A stretch of DNA of 64,000 bases, from the NCBI GenBank assembly GCA_024279425.1, contig JAJRRO010000032.1, positions 1 to 64,000 on the forward strand, read 5' to 3'. This DNA is from Bacteroidota bacterium. Lineage in GTDB: Bacteria; Bacteroidota; Bacteroidia; Flavobacteriales; Flavobacteriaceae. Positions 17,758 through 26,561 of this stretch are shown piece after piece. Under the pieces are notes generated by a model. The model ran no database searches, was not told where the DNA came from, and was given only the letters and a program-made list of their open reading frames with translations. The position numbers and the translations under genes were made by a program. Each line of letters begins with the position of its first letter. The stretch's first letter is position 1.

Positions 17758-19137
17758 ATGAACATTGATTTCTTTTTAGGTCGTTTGCACCCATTGATCG
17801 TACACCTGCCCATAGGGTTTCTTTTGCTTGCCGGAATTATGCAGGCATTGGCCTATTTCAAAAAGGAAAAATTTGCTAAATTGGACCCTGCCATTTCCTT
17901 AACACTTATTTGTGGAGTATTCGCATGCATAGCTGCTGCCATTGTAGGATGGTTTTTGGCGGATGGGGGCGGGTACAATCCAGAGACATTATCTTGGCAT
18001 AAGTGGCTTGGGATTGCTTTGACCATGGTTACCCTGTTTGGCTGGTTACTCAAAGCTGAAATTATTAAATGGTCCAAGAAAGTATTTTATATGGTACTTG
18101 GATTAGTTTTACTGTTAGTCTCGGTTACGGGGCATTTGGGTGGCAACCTTACCCATGGTGATAATTATTTATTGACCTACGCCCCTACTTCCCTTCAAAA
18201 CTTTTTTGGTTACCAAGCCGAGAAAATAAATGTTGAGATTCCTTCTAGACCGGATTCTGTGTATGTTTATAACCACCTTATTAGACCTGTTTTGGAGGCC
18301 AAATGTTATGAATGCCATAATGAGACCAAACGAAAAGGGGGACTATTGCTCACCACAACCGAGGGTATTATGAAAGGTGGGGATGCTGGGGATAATATCA
18401 TCATTGGTCAGGCTTATGAAAGCCCTCTTTTTCAAAGAGTGACCTATCCCCAAAGCAGTACCAAGTTTATGCCGCCTAAGGGTGACCCTTTGACTTATAG
18501 CGAACTAAAACTCATCGAATGGTGGATAAACGAAGGTGCTTCTTTTGAAAACAAATTATCTGATGTTAAAGTGACCGAAGAAATCCAGACCTTGCTCTTA
18601 AGGGATTATAAATTGGATACAAGCCCCAAACCAATTTACGACCTCCTTATGGCCCCGCCGTTGGAAGTCGATGTAGTCCATCAATTAACCTCAGGTGGAT
18701 TTGAACTTAATAGATTGTCTTCCGATCATCCGCTTTATCAAGTAGGGACTAATTTGGACAACTTATCAAAGGATCAAATTCAATTATTATTAACAGCTAA
18801 GGAGCAGATTACATGGCTAAATCTTAGTAGTAAGGAGATTTCAGATGATATGCTCAGCATCATTGGTCAGCTCCCGAACCTTACCAGACTTAGGTTGCAG
18901 AACAATCCGATTACGGATGAGGGTATAGGGCATTTGAAATCTTTGGAAAACTTGGAATCCCTCAATTTGTATGGCACATCCATTACTGACAAATCCTTGG
19001 GCCTGTTAAAAGAGTTGTCCAAACTAAAGCGAACTTTTTTATGGCAAACACAGGTTACCCAGGAAGCTGTAGCTGAACTGAGACACACACGCCCAGATTT
19101 GGATGTCCAAATTGGAATAAACAGAAAAGCTGATTAA
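17758..19137 (+). CDS. DUF2231 membrane protein with c-type cytochrome domain and leucine-rich repeats
   Basis: The N-terminal 150 residues are a DUF2231-type four-helix membrane module (LGRLHPLIVHLPIGFLLLAG, with His residues that could ligate heme). A PSCyt1-like cytochrome follows (LEAKCYECHNETKRKG, motif CYECH, with MPP near FMPPKG). The C-terminal 120 residues are leucine-rich repeats (ITWLNLSSKEISDDML, LTRLRLQNNPITDEGI, LESLNLYGTSITDKSL). This could link an extracytoplasmic oxidoreductase to the membrane electron chain. It belongs with the PSD1 and DUF1501 genes, although the MITE separates them. Confidence 0.88.
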   Translation: MNIDFFLGRLHPLIVHLPIGFLLLAGIMQALAYFKKEKFAKLDPAISLTLICGVFACIAAAIVGWFLADGGGYNPETLSWHKWLGIALTMVTLFGWLLKAEIIKWSKKVFYMVLGLVLLLVSVTGHLGGNLTHGDNYLLTYAPTSLQNFFGYQAEKINVEIPSRPDSVYVYNHLIRPVLEAKCYECHNETKRKGGLLLTTTEGIMKGGDAGDNIIIGQAYESPLFQRVTYPQSSTKFMPPKGDPLTYSELKLIEWWINEGASFENKLSDVKVTEEIQTLLLRDYKLDTSPKPIYDLLMAPPLEVDVVHQLTSGGFELNRLSSDHPLYQVGTNLDNLSKDQIQLLLTAKEQITWLNLSSKEISDDMLSIIGQLPNLTRLRLQNNPITDEGIGHLKSLENLESLNLYGTSITDKSLGLLKELSKLKRTFLWQTQVTQEAVAELRHTRPDLDVQIGINRKAD

Positions 19138-19290
19138 CCAAATACATGGATAACCTACTGCTTAGCCGTTACCATTGTGCACTACGGTGAGATAAAGACT
19201 TTTAGGAAGGTCAATAGAATATAAGAGGTGTCTATCTGGAAAGACTAGATCCAGTCTTGATTTTTGGTAGATTTGTCGGGAGCCAACCTA

Positions 19291-19364
19291 GTGTAGCCGT
19301 TAATTTAAAACATGTAATTATGGCGGGCGGGTCTCAGTTCTATTAAACGTTCGTTTTATGGTAC
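19291..19364. repeat. attC-like palindromic repeat, copy 1
   Basis: The right half is TATTAAACGTTCGTTTTATG with GTAC after it (19341-19364), two arms around a central TT with one mismatch. The left half is degenerate (GTAGCCGTTAATTTAAAAC from 19293). It lies 24 bp before the stop-codon end of the minus-strand FAD oxidoreductase gene, that is just 3' of it. The rest of the 250-bp gap 19138-19387 holds nothing I recognise. See the copies at 24385, 25399, 29636 and 34306. Confidence 0.65.
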
Positions 19365-19387
19365 TTTTGAACATTTACTATAAACTG

Positions 19388-21688
19388 TCAAAGATAATTT
19401 TCGGAATATGCTAAAACTTTAAATAGCCCAACGGGAATATTTATATTTTTTTTAGTCAAAACAATATTTAGTTCATAGGTAATTATGGGTTCATCAAATA
19501 CTACCTTATTAACAGCTTGATAATTGTCCGACTTTTTATGAAGAAGGTTCTTGTTATCGTCATAGATTATATATTCTTCGACAGTAAAAGGAATTTCAGA
19601 ATTTGGATGAGTAACAAATACAGAGGGTAGTGCATTATCAAAATCACAATCAAAAAATAAACGGAGCATACTTATTTTTTGTTTTTCCGCCCAACTAATT
19701 TTTAATTCTGGCCGTTCATCATTCAATTCGGCCATCCAAACATTTGAATATCCGTCGGAGGTAGGTCTTACATGGTTGTTCATGATATTTTTAGAAGAAA
19801 AATTCTGAACAGGGGGCTCTATAGACATTGCAATATTTTTACCCTCTGGCATTTTTTCCGGAGTCCAAAAATCAAAAGTATCAACCCCTATATCTTTTGG
19901 GGGTTCTTGTCTGCCATAATTGGAAACATGACGATTTTCTTTTTGTAAAACAGTCATGACTCCAATAAAACGTTCATCTGAAAGCATAATGGCAACAGCT
20001 TCATTCTGCATAAAACATACATAGGCATAACAGTTCTCGGCAATGTTCTTGTCACAGGTAAAAGTAATCTCTTGTATACCCTTTTTTAACTGAAATGTTT
20101 TAGATTCTAAGTCGACATCTGGTGTAAAATGGGTTTCTTTTGAACTCCTTTTTAATTTTACGGTAATTGATGTGTCTTGTGAAGCTTGTAATTTAACTTT
20201 GAAACTATAAGTATTATTTACCGCCAGAGGAAGTATCTGAGCCATATTAAATTTTAATTTTTTCCACTCCCCACAAGATTTTATTTTGTTGATTTTTAAT
20301 TCTGAAGAAGATGAAACGGTCGCACGCTCTATTAAATCTTCAGTATCTTGAATGTTTAATCTTGGAATGCTTTGTCCTTCTCTATTCAAAGCTAATTGTA
20401 GTATCCCTATTTTATCTTCTTCTGCTAGTGCCCTAGGTGTCCATTCATTTTTCAGACATATTGCAACTGCCTTTCCTACCGCTTGAGCACCGTGTGCACA
20501 GGTCAACATAACACGGGAAGAGCCAAATGCAACATGTGATGCACTAATTATTCTGCCGGCTAAAAAAAGGTTTTCAATGTCCTTGCTGTAATAGCATCTG
20601 TAGGGTATTGAATAAATACCTTTGGTGTGCCATTGCGTACAAGAATTGTAGTCGCTATAAATTCCATCTGCAGGATGTAAATCCATTGCCCAACCCCCAA
20701 AAGCTACTCGGTCATAATAATCTTTTTGCTCTACAATATCTTTCTGAATAAGCATATAATCTCCTTCAAACCTTCTGCTTTCTCTTTTGCCGGGGATAGT
20801 TCCTACCCACTCCAAGGTCAGGTTTTCAGATTCTGGATATTTTCCGCTGTTTTTCACAAAATCCCAAATGCCGTAAACAACCTTCCATAACTCAAACTTA
20901 ATTTCTTCGGATTGATGAATGGTATCAAGTCTTCCACCGTATTCTACCCACCACAGATTACAACCATGTTCATTTAACCTGTAATTGCGAATACGGGGCA
21001 ATTCTCCGGCATTATCAATTGCAAATGAAGGTGCTATATACTGAACTGGTTTGCCAAGGTCTTTGGTATAGAAATATAAAGAATGCCCAAGTAAGTTACC
21101 ATAGTCTTCAATATTAGGCGCGAAACCTTCATCAAATTCTTCTGGTGTTTCGGCTCCCATTCTAAATGAAGCACCAGCTTGAAATGCTACAATTCCATCT
21201 CCAGACGAATCACAGAAAAATGGAGCTTCCAATTGGTAAGTGGTTGCGTTTTGACTACAGAAGCATTTAACGCTTTTTATGGTTTTATTATCGGATTTTT
21301 CAACTTCGTAAACGGTTGTATTCAATAATAATGTAATGTTCTTTTCTTCGTACACTTTTTCTAAAAGAACAGTATCAAAAATAAGTGGGTTTCCATCTTT
21401 ATTTCGTTTTAGATTATCTAATAAGATTTCATTAATCAAACCTCCCTCTCTTGCCCATCTATTGTTGTTCCCCATTGATGAAGTAGCTCCTAAAGCCCAA
21501 AGTCTAACCTCGCTTGAAGCATTGCCCCCTAGTACCGGTCTATCTTGAACCAGAATTACTTTAACGCCTTCCCTGGCAGCAACAACGGCTGTACATACCC
21601 CTGCTAAACCGCCTCCAACAACTACTAAATCGACCTTTAGGATAAGTTTTTTATTCTTTCGGACAGTTTCAAAACCTTTTTTAATCAT
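19388..21688 (-). CDS. FAD-dependent oxidoreductase (FAD_oxidored family) with C-terminal beta domains
   Basis: Residues about 18-50 hold the dinucleotide-binding motif (VDLVVVGGGLAGVCTAVVAA) and VLGGNASSEVRLW, typical of the FAD_oxidored family. A substrate region (FFCDSSGDGIVAFQAGASFRMG) and a second FAD contact (NLFLAGRIISASHVAFGSSR) follow. The last 300 residues look like carbohydrate-binding beta sandwiches. There is no signal peptide, so it is probably cytoplasmic. It lies 27 bp after the symporter gene on the same strand, so transport and oxidation of one solute are likely coupled; the solute is unknown. Confidence 0.88.
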   Translation of the reverse strand: MIKKGFETVRKNKKLILKVDLVVVGGGLAGVCTAVVAAREGVKVILVQDRPVLGGNASSEVRLWALGATSSMGNNNRWAREGGLINEILLDNLKRNKDGNPLIFDTVLLEKVYEEKNITLLLNTTVYEVEKSDNKTIKSVKCFCSQNATTYQLEAPFFCDSSGDGIVAFQAGASFRMGAETPEEFDEGFAPNIEDYGNLLGHSLYFYTKDLGKPVQYIAPSFAIDNAGELPRIRNYRLNEHGCNLWWVEYGGRLDTIHQSEEIKFELWKVVYGIWDFVKNSGKYPESENLTLEWVGTIPGKRESRRFEGDYMLIQKDIVEQKDYYDRVAFGGWAMDLHPADGIYSDYNSCTQWHTKGIYSIPYRCYYSKDIENLFLAGRIISASHVAFGSSRVMLTCAHGAQAVGKAVAICLKNEWTPRALAEEDKIGILQLALNREGQSIPRLNIQDTEDLIERATVSSSSELKINKIKSCGEWKKLKFNMAQILPLAVNNTYSFKVKLQASQDTSITVKLKRSSKETHFTPDVDLESKTFQLKKGIQEITFTCDKNIAENCYAYVCFMQNEAVAIMLSDERFIGVMTVLQKENRHVSNYGRQEPPKDIGVDTFDFWTPEKMPEGKNIAMSIEPPVQNFSSKNIMNNHVRPTSDGYSNVWMAELNDERPELKISWAEKQKISMLRLFFDCDFDNALPSVFVTHPNSEIPFTVEEYIIYDDNKNLLHKKSDNYQAVNKVVFDEPIITYELNIVLTKKNINIPVGLFKVLAYSENYL

Positions 21689-21715
21689 TTAATAACTTTA
21701 ATTTTAAAAATACAC

Positions 21716-23377
21716 TTACACCTTAGGTATAATTCTTTTTCTAACTTTTGGATGTATAGCTCCCGCTACAATAAAGATCAAAACACCCACAACCAAAACT
21801 ATTGTTCTAAATTCTTTGGCCAGAAATCCTAGAATTAAAATCAGGATGCTTACAACAAACAAAGTTGTTGCGAGTACCTTAAATCCAAAGGTGTTTTGTT
21901 CCACATCAATACTTTCTTCAATAGTGCCTATCGCTTTTAGTTTACAATAATTGGTATAGTCTATACTTTGTTTGTTTTGAACTTTAGCGTATAATTCATA
22001 TGCTCCTAATAAAAATAAAGGTAATACCGACCCTAAAAGCATTTCGTTGGCCCTTGATAAGGACGCACCCAATAAATCATCTGCAAAAAACTTAAGTACT
22101 GTGTTAATTAACAAACTTATTATTGAAATCCACAAGATGGATTTTCCTGTGTGTCTTTTAGAAAAAATCGCCCAAACTATGGGGCCATATAAAGAACAAC
22201 CTGTTACTGCACCAACACTTAATACTACATTCACAATTCCACCAGCAGCTGGGACCAACAGGGCCACTAAAATTGTACCAATGCCAAATAAGATGGTTGA
22301 GAGTTTTGCAATGTACATAGTTTGCTTGATCGTAGCACTAGGTCTCAGTATTTTATAAATATCATTGGTTATTACAGAAGCAGCAAGGTTTAAAGTTGTG
22401 TTTACTGAGCTTGCTGTAGCGAAGACCATTCCTCCGAGCATTAATCCAAGTATTCCTAGCGGTAATGCTTGTTTACATATCAATAAATAGGCGCCTTCAT
22501 TTTCTAAACCAGGCAAAGAAGGGTTTAATACTCTATAAATCATTGGTGGCAACATCCATAAAAATGGACTTAACAAATATAACCAACCAAAAGTTAATCC
22601 TACCTTTTTGGCATCCTTAGCATCCTTAACGCTGGTATATCTTTGAACATATGCCCAATTACCACCAATAAAAATTGTGTTAAAAATTGCTATTGCAATA
22701 ATAAACCACCAAGTATACTCGCCACTTGTCCAATTAAAGAAGTCGTCCGGCGCCATTTCTACAAATTGGCTGTAACCCCCTACTTCTTGAAGCGATAGAT
22801 ACACCACTATAATAACGGAAGCAGAAAGAATAACAAATTGCAGTACGTCCGTTATAATAACTGCCCAAAGACCACCAACAACCGTGTAGAGCAAAATTAA
22901 AACACCCAAAACAATAACGCAGGCATTGATTGAAAATCCAGTCGATACATTAATAATTTTAGCAACAGGATATAAAAAAGCTCCGGCATATGCCAATGAC
23001 AGTATTAATATCAGGTATGTATAAAATTTCTGTACGTTGTCTCCCAATCTATCTCTAACAAACTCAGCGGCGGTAAGGCTATTTGTTTTTCTCCAGGCCG
23101 GTGCTATAAAATATGCCACCAGAAATCCGCTTATACACATGGTCATTTGTATGGTAATCGATACCCATCCGAGTTCGTAGGCAATAGATCCCCAAACTAC
23201 AAAAGTGCCTGCGGAGAAAAAGCTCATAAACAAGGATAATCCGCTCATTGACCAAGGCACGGCACCTCCAGCTGCAAAATAGGACTTCATATCTGCTCCT
23301 CGTTTTCGAAAAGCCAAGCCTGCTAGCACAATTATCAGAGAAAATACTACAATAACGATGTAATCTATGGTGCTCAT
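21716..23377 (-). CDS. Sodium:solute symporter (SSS family)
   Basis: A 553-residue protein with 13-14 hydrophobic helices and SSS-family features: YFAAGGAVPWSMSGLSLFMS after helix 1, SLTAAEFVRDRLGDN, VVGGLWAVIITDVLQFVIL and the sodium-site region of helix 8 (GLMLGGMVFATASSVNTTLN). It imports a small organic solute with sodium. It is the first gene of a two-gene operon with the FAD oxidoreductase, and lies beside a decayed GH31 gene, which suggests the solute is a sugar or glycoside. Confidence 0.93.
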   Translation of the reverse strand: MSTIDYIVIVVFSLIIVLAGLAFRKRGADMKSYFAAGGAVPWSMSGLSLFMSFFSAGTFVVWGSIAYELGWVSITIQMTMCISGFLVAYFIAPAWRKTNSLTAAEFVRDRLGDNVQKFYTYLILILSLAYAGAFLYPVAKIINVSTGFSINACVIVLGVLILLYTVVGGLWAVIITDVLQFVILSASVIIVVYLSLQEVGGYSQFVEMAPDDFFNWTSGEYTWWFIIAIAIFNTIFIGGNWAYVQRYTSVKDAKDAKKVGLTFGWLYLLSPFLWMLPPMIYRVLNPSLPGLENEGAYLLICKQALPLGILGLMLGGMVFATASSVNTTLNLAASVITNDIYKILRPSATIKQTMYIAKLSTILFGIGTILVALLVPAAGGIVNVVLSVGAVTGCSLYGPIVWAIFSKRHTGKSILWISIISLLINTVLKFFADDLLGASLSRANEMLLGSVLPLFLLGAYELYAKVQNKQSIDYTNYCKLKAIGTIEESIDVEQNTFGFKVLATTLFVVSILILILGFLAKEFRTIVLVVGVLIFIVAGAIHPKVRKRIIPKV

Positions 23378-23426
23378 ATCAGTTTTATTTTACAATATAA
23401 TTGCGCCCAGTTTCTATCGTGAATTC

Positions 23427-24263
23427 CTAAGCGTTGGATAATTTTGTGAACGACACTTTTTTGTTCATCGTCTTATCCATTATGATTGGTTTCTCCCAAT
23501 CTGGCCAGTCAATCTTGATTGTGCTTTTAGTGGTGCCATGAACGCTGTTGAAAATTGCCTCTGTCTTATCTTGTACCCTATAAATTTTAGCAACCAGCTA
23601 AGTACCTCTTCGCTCCAATACTATTCCCTTACTTCCAACAAAACTAGGTACTTTATCTAAAGGCACTTCCTTGTTTTTGAGTAATATAGGCCCCTCCATT
23701 CTTTCGTCGGTATAATAATCGTACCAAATACCTTCAGGGAAGTAGATGTTCATTTTGCTTGATTCTACATTCTTCAGAAAGGGAGCGGCCATTATCGATT
23801 CGCCAATCATCCATTGAAAATTTTCAAGATAGCTAACATCGGGATCTTCTGGAAATGCTAGGGACAATGGCGTCAGTATGTATGGAAAACCATTTTCGTA
23901 ACCCTTGATTGCCGCACTGTACATATAGGCCACCAATGTATAATGAAAATCGATTGTTTTTTTGAACATTTGCCGTTTACCTTCAGTCCAATCCTTGGGG
24001 TAAGCCCCTACGGCCATTCCTGCGGTCAAAGCGAGCAGCCACACATGCCTGATGTTACTGTCTGCATCCTTTAGATTGTCCAAGTTGTGCGTTCCAGCAA
24101 CATCCGAGTAAACATTCGGAAATCCGCTAGCGGCGTATTGAAGATAATTGATGGGTATCCGCTTTGAAAGTTGTTCCACATGTGTATCATTTATCCTCAA
24201 AAGTGTTCCGGGAGCGGTAAACTCGCCATTGTACGTCGTCAAACGAAAGTGGACTAAGTTAGT
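23427..24263 (-). pseudogene. GH31 glycosidase, C-terminal remnant with in-frame stop
   Basis: The reading frame from 24242 to 23601 encodes the C-terminal part of a glycoside hydrolase family 31 protein (GFPNVYSDVAGTHNL, MFKKTIDFHYTLVAYMYSAA, FQWMIGESIMAAPFL, MNIYFPEGIWYDYYTDERM). A TAG at 23598-23600 breaks the frame, which continues for 56 more family-like codons to a stop at 23427-23429. No proper start exists: the only start is a TTG and a stop lies upstream at 24264-24266. The catalytic half is missing. Copy 2 of the palindromic repeat lies 120 bp from the broken 5' end. Confidence 0.85.
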
Positions 24264-24384
24264 TCAAAGTTAAGTTATAAGTTTAACATCTGTTTTGAAT
24301 GAGTTTTTCTTCGTTTCCGTATTGTTTTTTCTTTAGTCATTTGTCTTTGTCTAAGGATTGATTCCGCTTTTCCAAAATATCACG

Positions 24385-24460
24385 GTACCATAAAACGGCC
24401 GTTAAAAAGTACGAGATAAGAAATCGGGCGGCGTCCCATTAAACGTTCGTTTTATGAGAC
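24385..24460. repeat. attC-like palindromic repeat, copy 2
   Basis: The left half reads GTACCATAAAACGGCCG and the right half ends AAACGTTCGTTTTATGAGAC; the outer parts are inverted relative to each other (CATAAAACG against CGTTTTATG) and the middle (24402-24432) is unlike the other copies. A T-rich tract follows (24461-24470). It lies 117 bp 3' of the receiver-like gene (minus strand). The remaining 24471-24576 shows nothing else. Confidence 0.75.
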
Positions 24461-24576
24461 TTTCTTTTTTAAAGTTGTGATAAATAAGTGGAGGGGAATT
24501 ATAATTCAATATAATTCCCCTCCAAAATCATGCAAGTAGGGTCAAGTTAAATTTTATAAATAGATTTTCGATTTTT

Positions 24577-24978
24577 TTAATTATAGCTAAAATCTATTTC
24601 TTTTGTTTTTTGTATAAGGTTAATTATATCTTCATATCTTACATAATTATCTACAAAGGGATTACTTGTAAGACGCAGAACCTTGATGTCTTTATTAGTA
24701 TATTTTTCAATATCAATGTAAGAACATGACGATTGCAAAATACTTTTTATGTTCCTCCATATTAGTCTTGCCATTTTTAAGAATTTCATTCCCGACATTT
24801 GTGGCTTAATTTTATTTACAATAACCAATTCAATTTGATGCCGTTCAATCAAATTCAGTCCTTCGGCTTCCGATTGTGAGGTGAATATATTATAGTATTC
24901 ATTAAAAATAGTTTTGAAAACTAAGGTGTTGCCAACTTCCCCATCAATGTACAATATGTTGTCTTTTTTAGTTTTCAT
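24577..24978 (-). CDS. Degenerate response-regulator receiver protein
   Basis: A 133-residue single-domain protein with the start (NILYIDGEVGNTLVFKTIF) and fold pattern of a CheY-like receiver. The usual first acidic pair is reduced to DGE, and the phospho-acceptor position in LVIVNKIKPQMSGMKFLKM is Asn where receivers have Asp. The Lys of the fifth strand is not evident. It could be a phosphorylation-independent pseudo-receiver or a decaying gene. No output domain or kinase is near. It stands alone between palindromic-repeat copies 2 and 3. Confidence 0.65.
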   Translation of the reverse strand: MKTKKDNILYIDGEVGNTLVFKTIFNEYYNIFTSQSEAEGLNLIERHQIELVIVNKIKPQMSGMKFLKMARLIWRNIKSILQSSCSYIDIEKYTNKDIKVLRLTSNPFVDNYVRYEDIINLIQKTKEIDFSYN

Positions 24979-25398
24979 GATAATTATGAATTAAATTAAT
25001 TAATATCTATTTGTCTTGTCATTAGTTTTTAACATTCAAAACGAGGATTTGTTTTCATTTATCTTATGGGTAAATTTACTATGTATATAGTTGATTGTTA
25101 ATAAGATAAGAGCTAATAAAGTTCTAATGGTTTATCCGTCTTTTTCATCGAACTTTTTCTGGTGAAGCATCGGTGTTTGTCCTATGTAGCATTTGTTTTC
25201 AATTTAGGATAGTATGTATAATACGTCCACCCCAAAAGAGATAACCCGCCACTTATTTCGCAATGCTACTGGTCGCATCACAACGAGATAGCGATAAAGA
25301 AACACCATTAACATTAATTTGGAATTTGGACAGGGTCAGGGTGGTCGTGGAATAATAGTTGAAATTAAACTTATTAAAATATCTAATAGTTTGATAAT
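24979..25398. other. Gene-free stretch before repeat copy 3
   Basis: Four hundred and twenty bases without a supportable gene. It contains AT-rich sequence upstream of the receiver-like gene (probable promoter region, no clear TAnnTTTG pair found) and a mixed-composition part (25170-25340) that may be a remnant of something transferred, though I recognise no family in any frame. Confidence 0.5.
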
Positions 25399-25475
25399 GT
25401 TCTATAAAACGGCCGATTAAACCACCGGAAAAAAGAAAAGGGGGAGATTCCCATAAAACGTTCCTCTTATGGGAC
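25399..25475. repeat. attC-like palindromic repeat, copy 3
   Basis: The left half is GTTCTATAAAACGGCCG (25399-25415). The right half is CCCATAAAACGTTCCTCTTA followed by TGGGAC (25450-25475), then TTTTT. The middle (25416-25449) is purine-rich and unrelated to copy 2. It lies 19 bp from the end of the truncated transposase frame, so it also sits 3' of a minus-strand gene module. Confidence 0.75.
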
Positions 25476-25493
25476 TTTTTAAAAAATAAGATT

Positions 25494-25670
25494 TTAACGG
25501 CCCAATGTAAAAAATCGCTTTAGTGTTTTTTGCATTTTGTTAGCGGCAGGCATTCTTTCACCTTTTAATCCTTCCAGTACAATCCTGATTTTTTCTTCCG
25601 AAGAGAATTTCCTGCGGGTTTGTCGTTTAATGTCTTTTACAATTGATTCCGTTGATTTCTTTTTTGCCAT
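25494..25670 (-). pseudogene. IS3-family transposase OrfA, N-terminal remnant
   Basis: From an ATG at 25670 the minus strand encodes MAKKKSTESIVKDIKRQTRR, then KFSSEEKIRIVLEGLKGER, the start of an IS3-family (IS150-like) OrfA helix-turn-helix protein. After residue 39 the similarity ends (MPAANKMQKTLKRFF) and the frame stops at 25494-25496, 58 residues in all. OrfB is absent. The junction lies beside repeat copy 3, so the element was cut there. Confidence 0.8.
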
Positions 25671-25699
25671 TTTAAGTGAACTTTTAAAGTTAATAATCC

Positions 25700-25723
25700 A
25701 TCTTCAAGGCTAGCCTTGAAGAT
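25700..25723. repeat. 24-nt perfect palindrome upstream of the transposase remnant
   Basis: The 24 bases are perfectly self-complementary about a central AGGCTAGCCT, and part of an arm recurs as CTTGAAGGCTA at 25742-25752. It may be the left end of the lost IS or a junction of two inverted IS ends. It overlaps no gene. Confidence 0.6.
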
Positions 25724-25749
25724 AACAAAACTGTCACTTAACTTGAAGG

Positions 25750-25838
25750 CTAAATCAGTCCACTTTTATCTGAAGATCTACAAAGAAGTTCAAATCCTTC
25801 CCGGCTTAAATTGAGTTTGATTTCATTCTTGATAAGTG
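25750..25838 (-). pseudogene. Short remnant of an HMA-AraC type regulator
   Basis: The minus-strand frame reads LIKNEIKLNLSREGFELL and then SSDKSGLI before a stop at 25750-25752. This matches NKNELEHSLAKEGFELLDDS in the intact HMA-AraC regulator at 28970-29542, and the DNA is also alignable (AGAAGTTCAAATCC is shared). The rest of the gene is gone. The gap 25839-26070 contains a weak 67-codon plus-strand frame that I did not accept. Confidence 0.55.
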
Positions 25839-26070
25839 CAGTGCGCCCATAAGAATTTAATAATTACTAAATCTAGTGATTTTGGCAAAAAAGATAGCAA
25901 AGACATCAGTAGGCGGATTGCGCTTATCTATTGTTGTGCTTATGTCGCTTGCTACTGGATTTCATTCGAATAGTTCGGACCGCTTTGCGCATGCAGAGCT
26001 AATGACAGGTTCTGGGGTTCCGTTGGAGCGACTTGTTATGGGTTCAGACGATGATGCTAACAACAATTTA

Positions 26071-26502
26071 CTACCTTGAAGTGATTAGTCCCCCGAGGTT
26101 CATGACTATTCGTTCGGAGATGAGCTTGTCGGTCTTGTCGAAGTGATAAAAGGCGACGTACGGCATTTCTACGTTGCGGCCCGTGGCTTCAATGCCTAGG
26201 AATTCACTGACATGTTTGCCACTCAGGCGTCCCTCGACGATGATTTCGTCGTCTGTGAAATGTTCTCTGTCAATATAGTGGTGAATGTCTTGAAAAGCCC
26301 CGTCCGTGCCGGAATAACCCAGACGTCTGTGCGCATCACGAATGCTTTGTGGGTCCGTCAACGGGATTCGGTTGAAAATCATCTCAGCGTCGGGCGAGAA
26401 GGTCGCCATAATACCATTCATGTCGTGGCGGTTCTCAACATCATCGTGGGTTTTAAGCAGGGCCCTGCGTCGGGCCCTCTCACTATCGGTAATCTTTGTC
26501 AT
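26071..26502 (-). CDS. SnoaL-like / NTF2-fold protein, probably acquired by transfer
   Basis: A 143-residue single-domain protein with the NTF2-like pattern: MTKITDSERARRRALLKTHD opening helix, MATFSPDAEMIFN, FQDIHHYIDREHFTDDEIIV and VAFYHFDKTDKLISERIVMN. Such proteins (ester cyclases, epoxide hydrolases, polyketide cyclases or simple ligand binders) share the fold, so the reaction cannot be named. Its DNA is visibly GC-rich (about half G+C by eye) with codons such as CGC, GCC and CTC unlike the AT-rich neighbours, pointing to a distant donor. It stands among IS and regulator remnants. Confidence 0.85.
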   Translation of the reverse strand: MTKITDSERARRRALLKTHDDVENRHDMNGIMATFSPDAEMIFNRIPLTDPQSIRDAHRRLGYSGTDGAFQDIHHYIDREHFTDDEIIVEGRLSGKHVSEFLGIEATGRNVEMPYVAFYHFDKTDKLISERIVMNLGGLITSR

Positions 26503-26561
26503 TATTTATCGATTTAATATATTAATATATACAAAATTATATCTATTAATCCCAATAAATC

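Noticed and set aside
25330-25419. A frame ending inside repeat copy 3, as ORFs of integron cassettes may do
   Set aside because: It has no start codon and a stop only about 40 codons upstream, so it does not support a cassette by itself.
25876-26079. Plus-strand 67-codon frame with a GTG start
   Set aside because: No family is recognised, it overlaps the end of the SnoaL-like gene, lies among remnants and has no promoter pattern.
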